From: Tricholoma matsutake
Lineage: Eukaryota > Basidiomycota > Agaricomycetes > Agaricales > Tricholomataceae
Reading direction: 5' to 3'
NCBI GenBank assembly: GCA_026075535.2
Contig: AP026546.1
Coordinates: 8,308,001 to 8,372,000 of the forward strand
Length of the DNA: 64,000 nt
Below the pieces are notes generated by a model, which did no database searches, was not told where the DNA came from, and worked only from the letters and a program-made list of their open reading frames with translations. Below, piece after piece: positions 1 to 12,088 of this stretch (position 1 is its first letter; each line of letters opens with the position of its first letter). The translations under genes and the position numbers were made by a program.

Positions 1-330
1 TTTTGTTTCGGTCATATCTCTGTCAGATCTTGATGAAATCTCTTAAAAGTTGGACCTGTCACTGGGGAACTACAATATACAACTGCTTGTGTAATGGTAA
101 GATAGTCCAATTAATAGTTGTTGAGAAGTATATGGGTTATATTGGTACAACAAATTTTACAGCAAAAAGTCGGTTCAAACTGGTTTTTTTCGGTCCATGG
201 ACTGATATGGACTGGTCCTATGCAGTCTGGTTGCAGTTCAGCAATATCTGGGTCAGTTTTGGACTGGTTGCGGTTGCAGTTGCCCCATTTAGACATAAAA
301 AACTGGACTGAACTGGACCTGTAAACACTA
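1..330. mobile_element. Right end of a hAT-like MITE, same family as 48022-49335
   Basis: The stretch is full of short CTGG/CCAG words (for example the GGACTGGTCC type), as in the complete element at 48022-49335. It ends at 330 in GTAAACACTA, which matches that element's terminal TTTAAACACTA. The left end lies outside the window, so no target duplication can be tested. It is probably non-autonomous because no transposase frame is seen. Open frames here are unconvincing. Confidence 0.55.
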
Positions 331-499
331 ATTGGCCCACCACTGGTTTTCCTATAGACATCGGCCCATACAGACTTATCATTGGTGCTTGTTCCCAGCG
401 CCGATGATAATTTTGTCCATTGATTACTTAATCATCCAAACATTCTGTATCTACAACTGCATTGAAGTTATGATATCCTGCTATACAAACCTCAAATCC

Positions 500-1503
500 A
501 TGCCTTGCTGGCCATATAAACCTGACCCTGTTACTGCTGGTGAATTCGCTACTGCATTGAATCAAATAGAAGTCGAGCATCAGAGGAACACTGATTTCCT
601 AGAGAACCCTCACCCTACAGTCAAACCTACTGAGTTCCATGAGCAGGCCATTGCTGCTCAACAGGTAGCTCATGATCTCAGCATTCGAGAGAGTACTATG
701 GGACTACTACCAGCACGGAATGATCTAGCACATGGGCAGGAAGTGCTGTTGTATGGAACGTCACGTCTCCGTGCTGCAATCACTGCATGGATCCTTGCGG
801 TAGATAACGATGAAGACTACAAAGAGTCACGGTTGGGGTGGGTGTCTAGCCTATTTTTTGAGACTGTAAGTGAACATATTGTGATTGTCAATTATCTGAT
901 CACCAATACCAACTTAGAAGGAATTCTTGATGGCCACCGGAATTTATGCCTCTATGGGTGGCAGTGCTCCATACACTCCCCCGCTCGTCATGGAAACCAT
1001 AAAGATGGTACAGGATGGGACTTTGGGGTGCTCGGAACACAATGATCCTGAGGGCAAAGATTTTCTGGAACTAGAATACATTCCAGCGATACAAAGGTAC
1101 TTGAAGGTTGATGCTGATGACCCCACCCATATTGTCGATAGCTATATCAATTCTTGGTGGAGTAAACAGAATGATCCAGAGAACTACAACTCATACCCAT
1201 TTGCTCCACACAACTTCCTGGTGGTTCATCAGCCACAGGTGAGTAACATGTTGTTGTCCTTTAATTTATCTTAAGTTTCATCAGATCCAGTTCACCTGGC
1301 AAGACCTACGGCTGGTCCCATATGCCGCCGGTGACCTGGCCGAAATACAATTAATGATGAAGATCTTCAATGACCTGCGTTTGACATGGAAAAGGATGAC
1401 TGAGATGGTCCAAGAAAATGATGCCCAACTTCAGAAGGACAGGAAATTGTTGGCTTACTGGGAGGATGTGCAGAATCAGGTTAGGGAGCACCTTGACACT
1501 TAA
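500..1503 (+). CDS. Unknown three-exon protein, 301 aa
   Basis: Three exons join cleanly: 500-865, 918-1238 and 1285-1503. The introns are 866-917 (GTAAGT...CTTAG, 52 bp) and 1239-1284 (GTGAGT...ATCAG, 46 bp), both phase 0. The start at 500 (MPCWPYKPDPV) is preferred; an in-frame ATG at 470 is possible. The protein is soluble and charged, with no signal peptide or membrane helix. Its C-terminus (TEMVQENDAQLQKDRKLLAY) looks helical. I do not recognise the family. Oddly, the last exon lies inside the left arm of a large palindrome, and a mirror copy of the exon's 3' part sits at about 3268-3366 on the other strand. No neighbour suggests a function. Splice sites and frame continuity support a real gene. 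Confidence 0.6.
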
Positions 1504-3366
1504 CAAGTCATCTATGTTGGAAAAGATAAACATTGTAGTGACCGGCGCCAGTAGTGATAAAGTCACTTGTGGCGATAAGCATCCAAGGTCAAGAGCTAAG
1601 TGAATGACCAGCGCCAGTTATTGTAGAACCCCATGAGCTACAAAAATGTGTATGGGCCCATCCTAAAATAATACAGGGAAATGGGCCCATACGAATGATA
1701 CACTCAATGGAATGATCGGGTGGGCCCATGACAGTAAAAGGAAAACAGTATGGGCCCACACGACTATAGCATACAGGACTTGAATTACTGCTGTTATTAC
1801 AAATCATAAAGAATATATCCTAAAACAGTACATTGTAGTGATTGGTGCCGGTAGGGATATACACAAGCATGTAACAGAAGAGAACAATCATTAGTCAAAG
1901 ACAGTAGTAATGTGCAATGAGAGTAGACATAGATTAATCCTGACACTGGCCGGAAAGCAACTGTCGCTTGTGTGGCAGTCAGCTATTTCTGAACTGTATC
2001 TCTCAGTGCCAGAAAAGGTAAAGGCGGCACTGGTCATTCACATAGCTCTTAAAAGACTTGTATACTAATTGCGGCCACTGTGCACTACAATATGGATAAC
2101 AAATGCAGGAATGGTGACATGCTGTATGCTGTAGGAATGTGGGAGGATAAGGATATATGCAAAATCAGTACATTGCAGAGACCGGTGCCGGTAGTGATAA
2201 AGTCACTGGTGGCAATAAGCATCCAAGTCAAGAGCAAAGTGAATGACCGGTGCAGAATATATGCTAAAACAGTACATTGGAGTGACGGGCACCGGAGAAG
2301 ACAACATTGCGCTGATCATTCCCATAGCTCTTAGACTTGTACACTAATTGCCACTGGTGGTCACTGATAATGAAAAGCAATGACATGCTGTAAAAGTAAG
2401 AAACTATTGACCACCGGCGGCAATTAGTGTACAAGTCTAAGAGCTATGGGAATGATTGGCGCGACGTTGTCTTCTCCGGTGCCCATCACTCCAATGTACT
2501 GTTTTAGCATATATTCTGCACTGGTCATTCACTTTGCTCTTGACTTGGATGCTTATTGCCACCAGTGACTTTATCACTACCAGCGCCGGTCTCTGCAATG
2601 TACTGATTTTGCATATATCCTTATCCTCCCACATTCCTACAGCATACAGCATGTCACCATTCCTGCATTTGTTATCCATATTGTAGTGCACAGTGGCCGC
2701 AATTAGTATACAAGTCTTTTAAGAGCTATGTGGATGACCAGTGCCGCCTTTACCTTTTCCAGTGCCGAGAGATACAGTTTGGAAATAGCTGACTGCCACA
2801 CAAGCGACAGTTGCTTTCCGGCCAGTGTCAGGATTAATCTATGTCTACTCTCATTGCACATTACTACTGTCTTTGACTAATGATTGTTCTCTTCTGTTAT
2901 GTGCCTGTGTATATCCCTACCAGTGCCAGTCACTACAATGTACTGTTTTAGGATATATTCTTTATGATTTGTAATAACAGCAGTAATTCAAGTCCTGTAC
3001 GCTATAGTCGTGTGGGCCCATACTGTTTTCCTTTGACTGTCATGGGCCCACCCAATCATTCCATTGAGCATATCATTCGTATGGGCCCATTTCCCTGTAT
3101 TATTTTTGGATGGGCCCATATGCATTTTTGTAGCTCATGGGGTTCTACAATAACCGGCGCCGGTCATTCACTTATCTCTTGACCTTGGATGCTTATCGCC
3201 ACAAGTGACTTTATCACTACTGGCACCGGTCACTACAATGTTTATCTTTTCCTACATAGACGACTTGTTAAGTGTCAAGGTGCTCCCTAACCTGATTCCG
3301 CACATCCTCCCAGTAAGCCAACAATTTCCTGTCCTTCTGAAGTTGGGCATCATTTTCTCGGACCGT
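1405..3366. repeat. Near-perfect 2-kb palindrome (inverted duplication)
   Basis: The left arm (1405-about 2363) and right arm (about 2408-3366) are reverse complements around a centre at 2385.5. Matching positions always sum to 4771, so no indels were seen between the arms over nearly 1 kb. A roughly 45-bp non-palindromic spacer separates them. Open frames in one arm recur in the other with few changes. The left arm includes the last exon of the 500-1503 gene, so the palindrome copied host coding sequence. No target-site duplication was recognised. It could be a fold-back element or a local inverted duplication. Confidence 0.85.
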
Positions 3367-4000
3367 CGACTTTATCACTACTGGCGCTGGTCACCTTTTC
3401 ACTCCTGGTGCCAGGCACTTTTCACTACCGGCGCCAGTCACTACAATGTACTGATTTTGCATATATCCTTATCCTCCCACATTCCTACAGCATACAGCAT
3501 GTCACCATTCCTTTGTTTGTTATCTATGTTCTAGTGCACACTGGCCGCGATTAGCATACAAGTCTTTTAAGAACTATGTGCATGACCGGCGCCCACTTTA
3601 TCTTTTCCTAAATAGACGACTTAAAACAGTATGGGCCCCCACAACTATAGCGTACAGGACTTGAATTACTGCTGCTATTACAATACAAATCTTTTAAGAG
3701 CTATGTGAATCGCCTGCACCAACTTTATGTTTTCTGGCACCGAGAGATGCACTGAAGTCATGTGGGCCCATACTGTTTTCCTTTTACTGTCATGGGCCCA
3801 CCCGATCATTCCATCGGGCATATCATTCATATGGGCCCATTTCCCTGCATTATGTTAGGATGGGCCCATACACATTTTCTTAGCTCATACAGTAACCGGT
3901 GCCGGTCATTCGCTTAGCTCCACTGTTATGCTTATGGCCGCCGGCAACTTTATCACTACCAGTGTCAGTCACTTCAATGTACATTTGTTGTATCTATCCT
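3367..4000. repeat. Further diverged copies of the palindrome-arm modules
   Basis: The same modules seen in the palindrome arms recur here in looser order. They include CACTACCGGCGCCAGTCACT-like units, GTGGGCCCATACTG, TATTACAAT and AAGTCTTTTAAGAGCTATG. There is no coding potential. This may be subterminal repeat sequence of a CACTA-class element or decayed copies of the neighbouring palindrome. The following 150 bp (4001-4152) is AT-rich and holds nothing recognised. Confidence 0.5.
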
Positions 4001-4152
4001 TGTAGCCTCCTTCCACATTCCTGCAGCATGATGAACTCAATATATACCTTATACTCCATCTATTAATGAAGCAACTATGCATATATTGATCAAAATATAT
4101 ACACAAATAGGCGTAGTATAAAAAATATTGTTAATTTTTATCCAACCTAGAA

Positions 4153-5951
4153 TTATGCCGGGGGTGTTGATGTTTTTGGAATTGAGACAGTGGTATCAGG
4201 TGGGAGGGGGGACATTTGTGCAGTGTATGTTGATGTTGGATCCAGGGAGGTAGAAGTTGCAGCTGCATTGGTGAAAGAACTGGTGTCAGGGATCACCAAT
4301 GTAGCTGTGGTCATAATAATGGGAACAGGCGACGGTGGGGAGCAAATGGATTCATGCAAATGGGCTGGATTGACGAACATTGATGACTTCAGGAGATGGA
4401 TCGTCAACAGCACCGTGGCATCTGCATTCCATGGATCTTCGTCTTCTGATTCCTCCTTGGAGCTTCCCTCATTCTCCAATTCGGCCAGCTGCTTGTTTGT
4501 CGCTGCCAATTGACCATGCAACATGAAAACCTCCTGCTTCATCTTCTCCAACTCCATCCCATTCCTCAACCCCCTCATCCCAGCCTCCAGCACCAGAATG
4601 CTCACCAGCACCTTTTCTCTCAACTCACCCATCTCAGCCTCCAATGCCGGAATGCTCACTGTCATCTTTTCCTTCAACGTGTTCAAAACTTCCATGTATC
4701 CACACAACATGAGGCTTTCCTTATCCAATTTCCCTTGATTTTCTGCCAAGACCGATATGAGCATGCAGAGGTCTTGGAGCTCCCGTTGTAAACCACTGAC
4801 GGTGGGCATGCGATTGGGATGGGTGACACGACCTGGGGGTGGTGGCGCAGGAAGTGTGGTGTCAATGGATTGGGGGATCATGAGGCTTGTTGACGGGACA
4901 GGCTCTGGGGTTGGTATATGGTTGGAGATGCATGAAGTTGAGGGGACAGGGGCTGGCGTGATGGGGATGTACTCATCTGACTCACTGGCAGTGTCTGCTG
5001 CCTGGCGTTTTCTCTTCGGCGCCGTTCTCAGTCGTTCACTTTCCTCTGCCTTCACCTTTTTCTTCCCAACGACCTTTTTTCTCCCCTTGAGCTCCCCTGC
5101 CACTATCAATTCATCCTGCCATGCTGAACGTGATGCTGTATATGAGCATTTCGTCTTGCCCTTGTGGCACGTCATGCAAGCAATCTGGATGCCCGTTGTT
5201 CAGCAGGTTGTCAGGCCCCTCAAACTGCAGGTGTCGCACAGAGCAGTGGGCCATTCCACAACGGACCTCCATATATTGTCTTCAGGTAGAGCAGGAGTGG
5301 CCGTCATGATTGGCAGGTTGGCATGGATGAATGGTGGCTCTTTTGTGATGTTGCTGTCCTCCATTTCAGGTGGCACCAGCTGTGGCGACACCTTTTGGCA
5401 TTTCAACTGGGGTGGAGCCAGGTGTTCTACGACCTTCTTTTCCTTGTCCTTGCCCTTGCCCTTGCTCTGGGCTCTTGCAGCTGCTTCTGTTTGGTTGGTC
5501 TGAGCCTCCAGCATCACAGTGGTAGGAATGGGTGCGGACATGGCGATGAGTGATTTGGCTGCAGAACCAGGAGCAATGATGGGTGGCATAGCCGTGGTGG
5601 GGATTTGGAGTGTAACATGCATGGCCGGGAGAGTGCTGCTTGGTGCAGCGATGGGCGAAGGTTGACGAATATATATGCTCCGGTCGATGGATTCCCAAGG
5701 CGCTGGGCCAGACTTATCCCACTGATGGAGTACTTTGAACATGTGTTTGAGGAACAGCGTCATCGCTGCTTCCTTCGCCAACACCTTTTGCCTATAATCC
5801 AACTTCAAAGCCTTCTTAGAAAGATTCATAGGACATAATAAAAATCACGCACCAACTTGCCCAACATGGATTTCGAATCCGCGGTCATCCGAGTACCATC
5901 CAAAAATGTATTGAGGGTGCACTCCATGGATTTGGTGTGCTGAGAAGACAT
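4153..5951 (-). pseudogene. Zn2Cys6-like nuclear-type protein with an in-frame TGA in the cysteine cluster
   Basis: From ATG at 5951 (MSSQHTKSMECTL), a tentative 38-bp intron (5852-5815) joins to one long frame ending at 4153. It would encode about 585 aa. A Pro/Ala/Thr-rich N-terminal half with a KGKGKDKEKK basic patch leads to CDTCSLRGLTTC (CX2CX7C). An in-frame TGA follows at 5202-5200, then TTGIQIA and CMTCHKGKTKC (CX2CX6C). The spacing resembles the fungal Zn2Cys6 cluster. After it come a Lys-rich stretch (RKKVVGKKKVK), a Ser/Pro linker, a coiled coil with heptad-like LEAEMGELREK, and an acidic patch (EEESEDEDPW-like). The frame is otherwise open for over 1.6 kb, so the TGA (probably former CGA Arg) looks recent. 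Similar Cys-cluster hypotheticals are common in Agaricomycetes (from memory). It is transcribed divergently from the 6071 gene. Confidence 0.6.
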
Positions 5952-6070
5952 GATAAAACTCTTTGTACTTAGGGTGGATGCAGTTGATAGCGTCAATAAA
6001 TGCAATGTCAGTTTCAACTTCTGTATTCAAAATTCACGTGACTGCATTTGTTGATCAATTTTCGTGTCTT
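5952..6070. promoter_or_regulatory. 119-bp divergent intergenic region
   Basis: This short gap lies between the proposed starts of the minus-strand Zn2Cys6-like gene (5951) and the plus-strand repeat-protein gene (6071). Any promoters must overlap here or lie within the opposite gene. No clear TATA box was picked out. The boundaries depend on both start choices. Confidence 0.3.
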
Positions 6071-7429
6071 ATGGAATATTCAGGCAGCTCATCAGTAAAC
6101 TTGCCAAATTTGCCATCAACAAGTATGCCCACTCTGGACCTCGATGCCTTGGATATTCCTGGTAGTCCTGATTCACCAGCGGTGGATATAGATAATCTGG
6201 ACCTGGCCACTTTTCATATTCCTGAATGTCCTGATTCACCGGCAGTGGATGGTACTCTTCATTTCTCCATACCACGTTCATCGATACATTCCTCATTTGC
6301 TTTTGATATTTCTGAAGCGGCTGCAGATATTATCCATTTGGCAACCCCACCCACCGAAAATTCCCAATCTTTTGACTTGGATGCATTTCACATTCCTGGT
6401 AGTCCCGACTCACCCACAGCGAGCACCATTCATTTGACATCATCACCACCACACCATGACCTAGATCTCTTTCATATTCCTGACTCGCTGGCCGCCAATG
6501 CATTTTATATTCCTGGTAGTCCTGAGCCGGTGGCAAGCACCACTGTTCATTTGACACTATTGCCAGCACACCATGACCTAGACATGCATATTCCTGACCT
6601 GCCGGCCACCAATGTGTTTTATATTACTGGTAGTCCTGAGTCGCCAGTGGTGAGCACTACTGCTCATTTGACATCATCCCCGGCACACAATGACATGAAC
6701 ATGTTTCATATTCCTGACTTGCCAGGCACAGATTGTTCTGGAGTTGATTTTGGAGCCCCAATGGTGCTACATACCCATACCATTGACCCAGACACTTTTT
6801 ATATTCCTGGCAGTCCTAATCATTCAGCAACACTGCCATCACAATTACAAATGGTGGACACTCTTGAGATCCCTGCCAGTGTTGACATGCCAGATGCAGA
6901 CAGTGCACACTTCTGGTTTACTGAGGTGACTGAAGGTAGTGACATGGAGCTCAATGTCTCTATGGCCTATATTGAACCTGTGCTGGATCATGTCACCCCA
7001 ACATTGTCCTCGCCTGGATCTTCTCATAGTTCAATATTGACACAGAGAGATTCAGATGAGGTCCATTCCCCCCCTGGCTCTCCCCAAAATGTTCCTCAGC
7101 GCACTGTCCGCCTTTTGTTACCCAGCCACATTCATCCAGTATTCCCAGGTTGTACTCCATCAACACCGGCATCATCCCAGCAGGCCCCCCAAGTAAGTCC
7201 TGAACTTTGGCTGGGAGCTGCTGAATAATGATTGTAGGAGATTTTGACTTATTCTGATGCTGTTGAACACAGCTACCGTGAGGCCGTCAAGACAGTGAAG
7301 TCCAACATTGCAGTAAACCATGCCCTTCACCGGCAGCTCGCCACCCTTGATGAAGCAATGTGCCAGATGGCCCAATTAATGCAGCAGAAGTGCAGGACAA
7401 TGATGAATTCTTTACCAAGGACATCGTAA
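6071..7429 (+). CDS. Acidic HIPGSPDSP-repeat protein, 437 aa
   Basis: Two exons, 6071-7192 and 7238-7429, are joined by a phase-0 intron (GTAAGT...TTGTAG, 45 bp). The start at MEYSGSSSVN is chosen because the upstream frame overlaps the divergent gene. The first exon carries at least seven imperfect repeats of a core D-x-FHIPGSPDSP, spaced about 30 residues and often linked by STTVHLTSSPAHHDLD. Repeat variants include FYIPGSPEP, FYITGSPESP and LEIPASVDMP. The second exon encodes a helical, coiled-coil-like tail (YREAVKTVKSNIAVNHALHR). There is no signal peptide or membrane segment. The Ser-Pro-rich repeats look like disordered phosphosites or a docking scaffold (inference). I do not recognise the family. 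Confidence 0.6.
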
Positions 7430-7864
7430 AATTATCACTAGCAACTTCTTTCGTTTTGCTTAATGTATATGTCAACTGTGCTAGCTGGCACCATTTTCCA
7501 GCAATTACAATCTTTTCAGTAATTACTGGCAGCGAGAATCATCGCCCGTGAAGGGTAGACCATATTTTTCTAGCAATTACTGGCAGCAATTGTTGCTGCT
7601 GGTGCTATAATTCTATTCACTGGGCCCACATGGACCAAGCAATTACCACCGGTAATAATCATCACCGGTGCCATGTAGTAAAATGGTGACCGTGCTAGCC
7701 GGCGCTGTGAGTCAGATGTTACTGCCACCAAGAATCTTTCAGCAATTACCACTGGGAAGAATCATCACTGGCAGTGAATCTGTATACTGGGCCCACATGG
7801 ATGCATCACACCCTCGGCCCACATGAGTCTTTCCTGCTATGGGCCCAATCCGCTACTGACAGAT
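7430..7864. repeat. Repeat-rich DNA next to the Plavaka transposase
   Basis: Short motifs recur in both orientations: AGCAATTAC followed by (A/T)CTGGCAG or CACCGGTAA, AATCATCRCCGGTG, GCTAGCYGGC, and at least three GGGCCCA sites, two as CTGGGCCCACATGGA. The cluster abuts the 3' end of the transposase gene. CACTA-class elements usually carry such subterminal repeats, so this could be one end of the element. The matching end and a target duplication were not found. Confidence 0.45.
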
Positions 7865-10800
7865 CTATCGTCGTTTTGCAGAAATCTGCTGGACGGATGT
7901 ATCATGGATTTCTACTGAATAGGCTGAAGCATTGTCATCATCAACATCCATTGCATCATCATCATTACTCAATTTTGCCTCAGAGACTGCTGCATGCCCG
8001 ATTCCACCACCAGTGTATCACATGAACATATCCCTATCCACAAAACTGACTGACGTTAAATTTTGCGGTACAATGGCTATTATGTAGCAACCTACATCAT
8101 GACATAGTAATTTGCCCAATTGTCAACTTCATCTGGTTGACGTGCAGCAGTGAGGGATGAGGTACTTAGCAAGTCTGGCATGCGGCCACTGGCAAAGCAG
8201 GGAATGAGGTGGCAACCAGAGAAGGATCTAGGAATCCGAATGTGGCATCATCAGTATTGGGTACAAACCCCACCTTTGGCAATCTTGCAGTTTTGAAACC
8301 CCAATGGTAGTTTGGTTCCATGCCAAACCACTGAACCCAGAGAAATTCTATATGTTGAATGGAGCAGTTCTGGGCTTCTGGCCCGCTGTGCCTCACCTTT
8401 GCATGGAACACTCCAAGAATGCGAGCATACCAGTACTTGTGAGCATCTGGTCCTGTTTCTGTTGAGTGGACCATGACGTCACAATGTGTACGAGGGTTCA
8501 TTGAGTCCTGATCCCGCTGAATGTCGTAGGTTGTATAATTGACATGTAGAACCTTGGCTGAGTAAATTTGATCCCCAATAATCCTAATAGTGCTGCGGTC
8601 CTGGGAGGTGTACTGAGCCTCATCTCCATCAAACTCACGATGAAGAACCCTGGACAGCAGATGATCCTTGAGTCTTGGTATGAAATTCTGTAGACCGTGG
8701 TGAGATTGTGAGCACAGCAAGATTAAAAGTAAAGATACCTTCTTGGCAGGATCATTTCGTGGTTTGTGAACAAAACTCAGCAGGTGACCAGGAAAATTCT
8801 TAGAATCACTAAGGTGATGGTGCAAGTCAACCCTGCTAAATGGAAGCGGGTCATTCTCAAAGAAAGCAACGTGGTGGGGATGATGTCTTCTGGGTGAAGC
8901 TGCAGCTTCTTTGGCATGGCGCAATCAGGTATGGCATCGTTCATGCTTTGCAATTTGTCGTGTTGCATCCTTCTTGTTGGTCCGATGATAGAAACACTTT
9001 ACAAGGTGGTGGGAAAGCTCCCCCTGGGGGAAATGCTGCCTTTTAGAGTATGACATGGAGGAGCTGATTTTCTAAAACCTTATGATTTGCATAGAATACG
9101 AATCTGTTGTGCCAAACAGACATATAGTTTGCACGTAGTCCCCCAGTGCATGCAGCTTGTAAGTAAACAAATTGAAAACCTTTCTCACCCTCTGCACTGG
9201 TGGCTTGGTTTTTGGTAACTGGGATTCTGACTCCTGCCCGAAGGGTGGATTAGCAGTGCTTGAAGCAGCGATGGATGTCAGCTTTCTGTGATTCCATCGA
9301 CGACCTTGGCTGTCTGCTTCTTGCGGTAGTTCAACAGTATTAAATGCCAGGGTCCATTCTGTGAACGAATGCAATTCTTTCCCTATTGTCGTTGTGGACT
9401 GAGTCAGGAGAGTAAGAGTAAAATCCACTGAGTCAGGAGAGTAAGAGTAAAATCCGTGTGCATCCTAAGCTTTGCAATCGCATGCCATTCAGCCAAATGG
9501 AGGAGTAGCATCATAAGCTTGCCATTGTGGGGTTCAGGGAGTAGGCCTTCCGCTGCAGGTATCATATTCTGGTATGACAGGTAAACTCACCTTTAAAATT
9601 AAAATAATGGATACACACTGATTTACCTGAAGCAAATCCTCAAAATTTCTTGCAGACATCTGCTTCATTTCCGATACATTATTTGAGAAACACTGAATAG
9701 TGTCTAATCCATAAGTGGGTATCTGACGAAATCTGCTTTATACATTAAATGGGCTTGGCTTCATCAAGACTAGGAAATCCCACCTTTGATTCAACTTCAC
9801 CACAGCTCCACCTCCCAGAGCAGCAGTGTATAAAACTCGAATAATGTGGGTAAACGTAGCCTTCCAGACACCAAGCTCAAACTCATGCATGAGATCGACA
9901 ACAAGCAATTGGGTAGGGGTTAAATCCAAAGCAACCCAGCCTCTCCGCAAAAGCATTCTTTTGCCACATTTTAGATTTATGAAGCATCAACACCTCATTT
10001 AAGCTGCTTACCACTGTTGGAACCAAAGACATAGGGCGGAGCATGCACTCCACTGCAGTGGTGTTAATGGTATACCCTGCATGGTAGATGCAATCATGGG
10101 CCCTGTTCACAAGGCTTGAAAGGTATGATCGTGACTGAGTGATGCGTCCTTTCATATCCTGCTGATGTCCTAATTGAACTGGGCAGTAGGAGTTGTGCAC
10201 TGAGGACATATCCAGTCCCCTTTGTTATGTGTGGTTCCCAATTTCACCCTGTCATTGCGATGGTTTGACTGATTGAATTTGAAGAAGGCATCAAATTAGA
10301 CTTACTTTTCAGGATAGTTGGCAGAATAAGTGAAAAGGCATGGGTAAACTCATTGCTGGATACCATCTGCACACGTCAGAACAATGCCATGCTCATAAGC
10401 ATGCAAAAACTCGTCATCTAGCAATAGACGCCAAACTTCTTGCAACAGCTCATGCTGGCAGTGAGTTTTGAGGGTGGATCTCTGACTTGATGTCGCTGCA
10501 AATTCCATGAAAAATTCATCAATGCTATCTGGAAGCTGTGAATAGGAGGATGATGAACAGGAGTAAATAAAAGACGGTGAGACATCCCACTGAAGGTATG
10601 TATGCTACATGATGACAGGCACCAGAGCTTGGCTTAGCTCGGATATACTTCGACTGATTGGCAAAATACATGTATAGTGGCCATACACTGGCATTACCAA
10701 AACTTGCAAGGTGCGTGGAGTCAGACCAGAACATGAGGCCTGCAATGACTTTCTCTAGATTGCATTCCGGCTCGTTTGATTGCTTCTGAAGATCATTGTG

Positions 10801-12088
10801 TGCCTTAATCCATGCATCGCCAGTGTAGACCTCATCAAATACACGAGTTTCTGCCTTTGTTTCTGGATGGACATGGATTCGCTTGAAGGGGGAGAGGTGG
10901 AAATGTTTAGCAGAATCCTCACTCCATGCTTCCTTGATTACTTCAACTAGAGAACAAAAGTGGAGGCCTGGGACTGAAAATTGACAAGGAGGAGGAGACG
11001 GCTTGGTTCTTGAGGCCACAGGTACTTCTATATCAACTTTGACCTCCTTCCACCCACCACTAGAAAAGGGATTTGTGTCACTAGAGCTGGCAAAAGCCTT
11101 GTCCATCAGTTGATTTTCTCTGTGAGCATTAAATGACCCCAGCTCCTCTATCTTGAAGTCTGGTGAAGCTAAAACCTCCTGTTCAAGGCGCATAATCTCA
11201 GCCTCGGTCTTCTGGGTGCTGCCAGAGTTTGCCCAGTTCATGAGTAGATATTTCGACATATTCTCAAAAGGCCAAGGGGCAGGAGGATGAAGCAAGTCAT
11301 GTGGTTTAGGATACAAAGAAGTATCTCCTGTCCTAAAATTTGCTAAGTCATCTGGAGTGACGTGCCTGTCTGGATCATAAGAAGGATGGTGATGGTATTC
11401 TCAAAGAACACCAAAAACATTAACCACCGAGCGCATGATGTCTCAAACATGAAGAATCACCCGACGGATTAAAGGGAGAGGTGTGGGGAGTTGCTGGATG
11501 GATGTAGGGGCAGCTGGCTGTGTATCCTCTATATGCTTGGGACGGTGATAATTTCTCTTTGGTCTTCCTGATTGTGTTAACATTGGGCCTGCAGGAGACA
11601 GAAGTTTAGTCTGAATTAAAGTTGAGCAGAAGCTGTTAGGTCACCTGGCTACTCCAAAATTGAATCTGAAGGATTACTAGGATTAAGATGGGCTCCATTC
11701 AAACTACTGGTAGCAATGTTGGAACAAATGTCAATGGTGACTGTGACCTCCTCATGATTCTTTTGAAGAGTGGGGGAGTATAGTAGTGATCAGTGATGAC
11801 AACCTTTGCAATGGCAAGAACTTGAAGACATGCGTCAGTTCTCACTCCTATTCTCTCCTTCTGTAACTGAAGACTGGATACAGTTTCCTTTTGAATGACC
11901 TTTGCCTTTCTCTGCTCCATCCTAAGAGCCTGAGCAGTTTTGTAAATGGCACATCCAGCTTGATGTCTTGTGAGTCCAGCCCGGGCAGTGGATGAGAATT
12001 GACAGGAGTGAGAGCATATATAGGGTGACATGACAGCAAGAAGTACTAGTACTAATAGTGTTGGCAAGAATACCATCTGGGGGGGCAT
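7865..12088 (-). mobile_element. Plavaka-type (CACTA/CMC superfamily) transposase, multi-exon and decaying
   Basis: This is a DDE transposase of the Plavaka family, widespread in Agaricomycetes (recognised from family motifs). In order on the minus strand: start near 12088, then a zinc finger CSHSCQF...LTRHQAGC (about 12010-11950). Next come EYHHHPSYDPD (about 11400), WPFENMSKYLLMNW, and NLEKVIAGLMFWSDSTHLASF (as NLEKVIAG / MFWSDSTHLASFG) near 10750-10690. Then KPSSGACHHVAYIPS, and VVDLMHEFELGVWKATFTHI at about 9900. KVFNLFTYKLHALGDY and GTTDSYS follow near 9150, then HREFDGDEAQYTSQDR, VNYTTYDIQRDQD, HIEFLWVQWF, FVDRDMFM at about 8025, and a tail YSVEIHDTSVQQIS ending with TAG at 7865. Frames change between blocks. 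Some changes fit introns (for example GTAGGT...GTCAG before FVDRD); others are probably mutations. An in-frame TGA at 8020-8018 sits where MRY is expected. Confidence 0.8.

Noticed and set aside
2080..2691. Two matching 84-codon frames (2080-2334 plus, 2437-2691 minus) as a duplicated small gene
   Set aside because: They are mirror images created by the palindrome, with low-complexity motif content and no family similarity.
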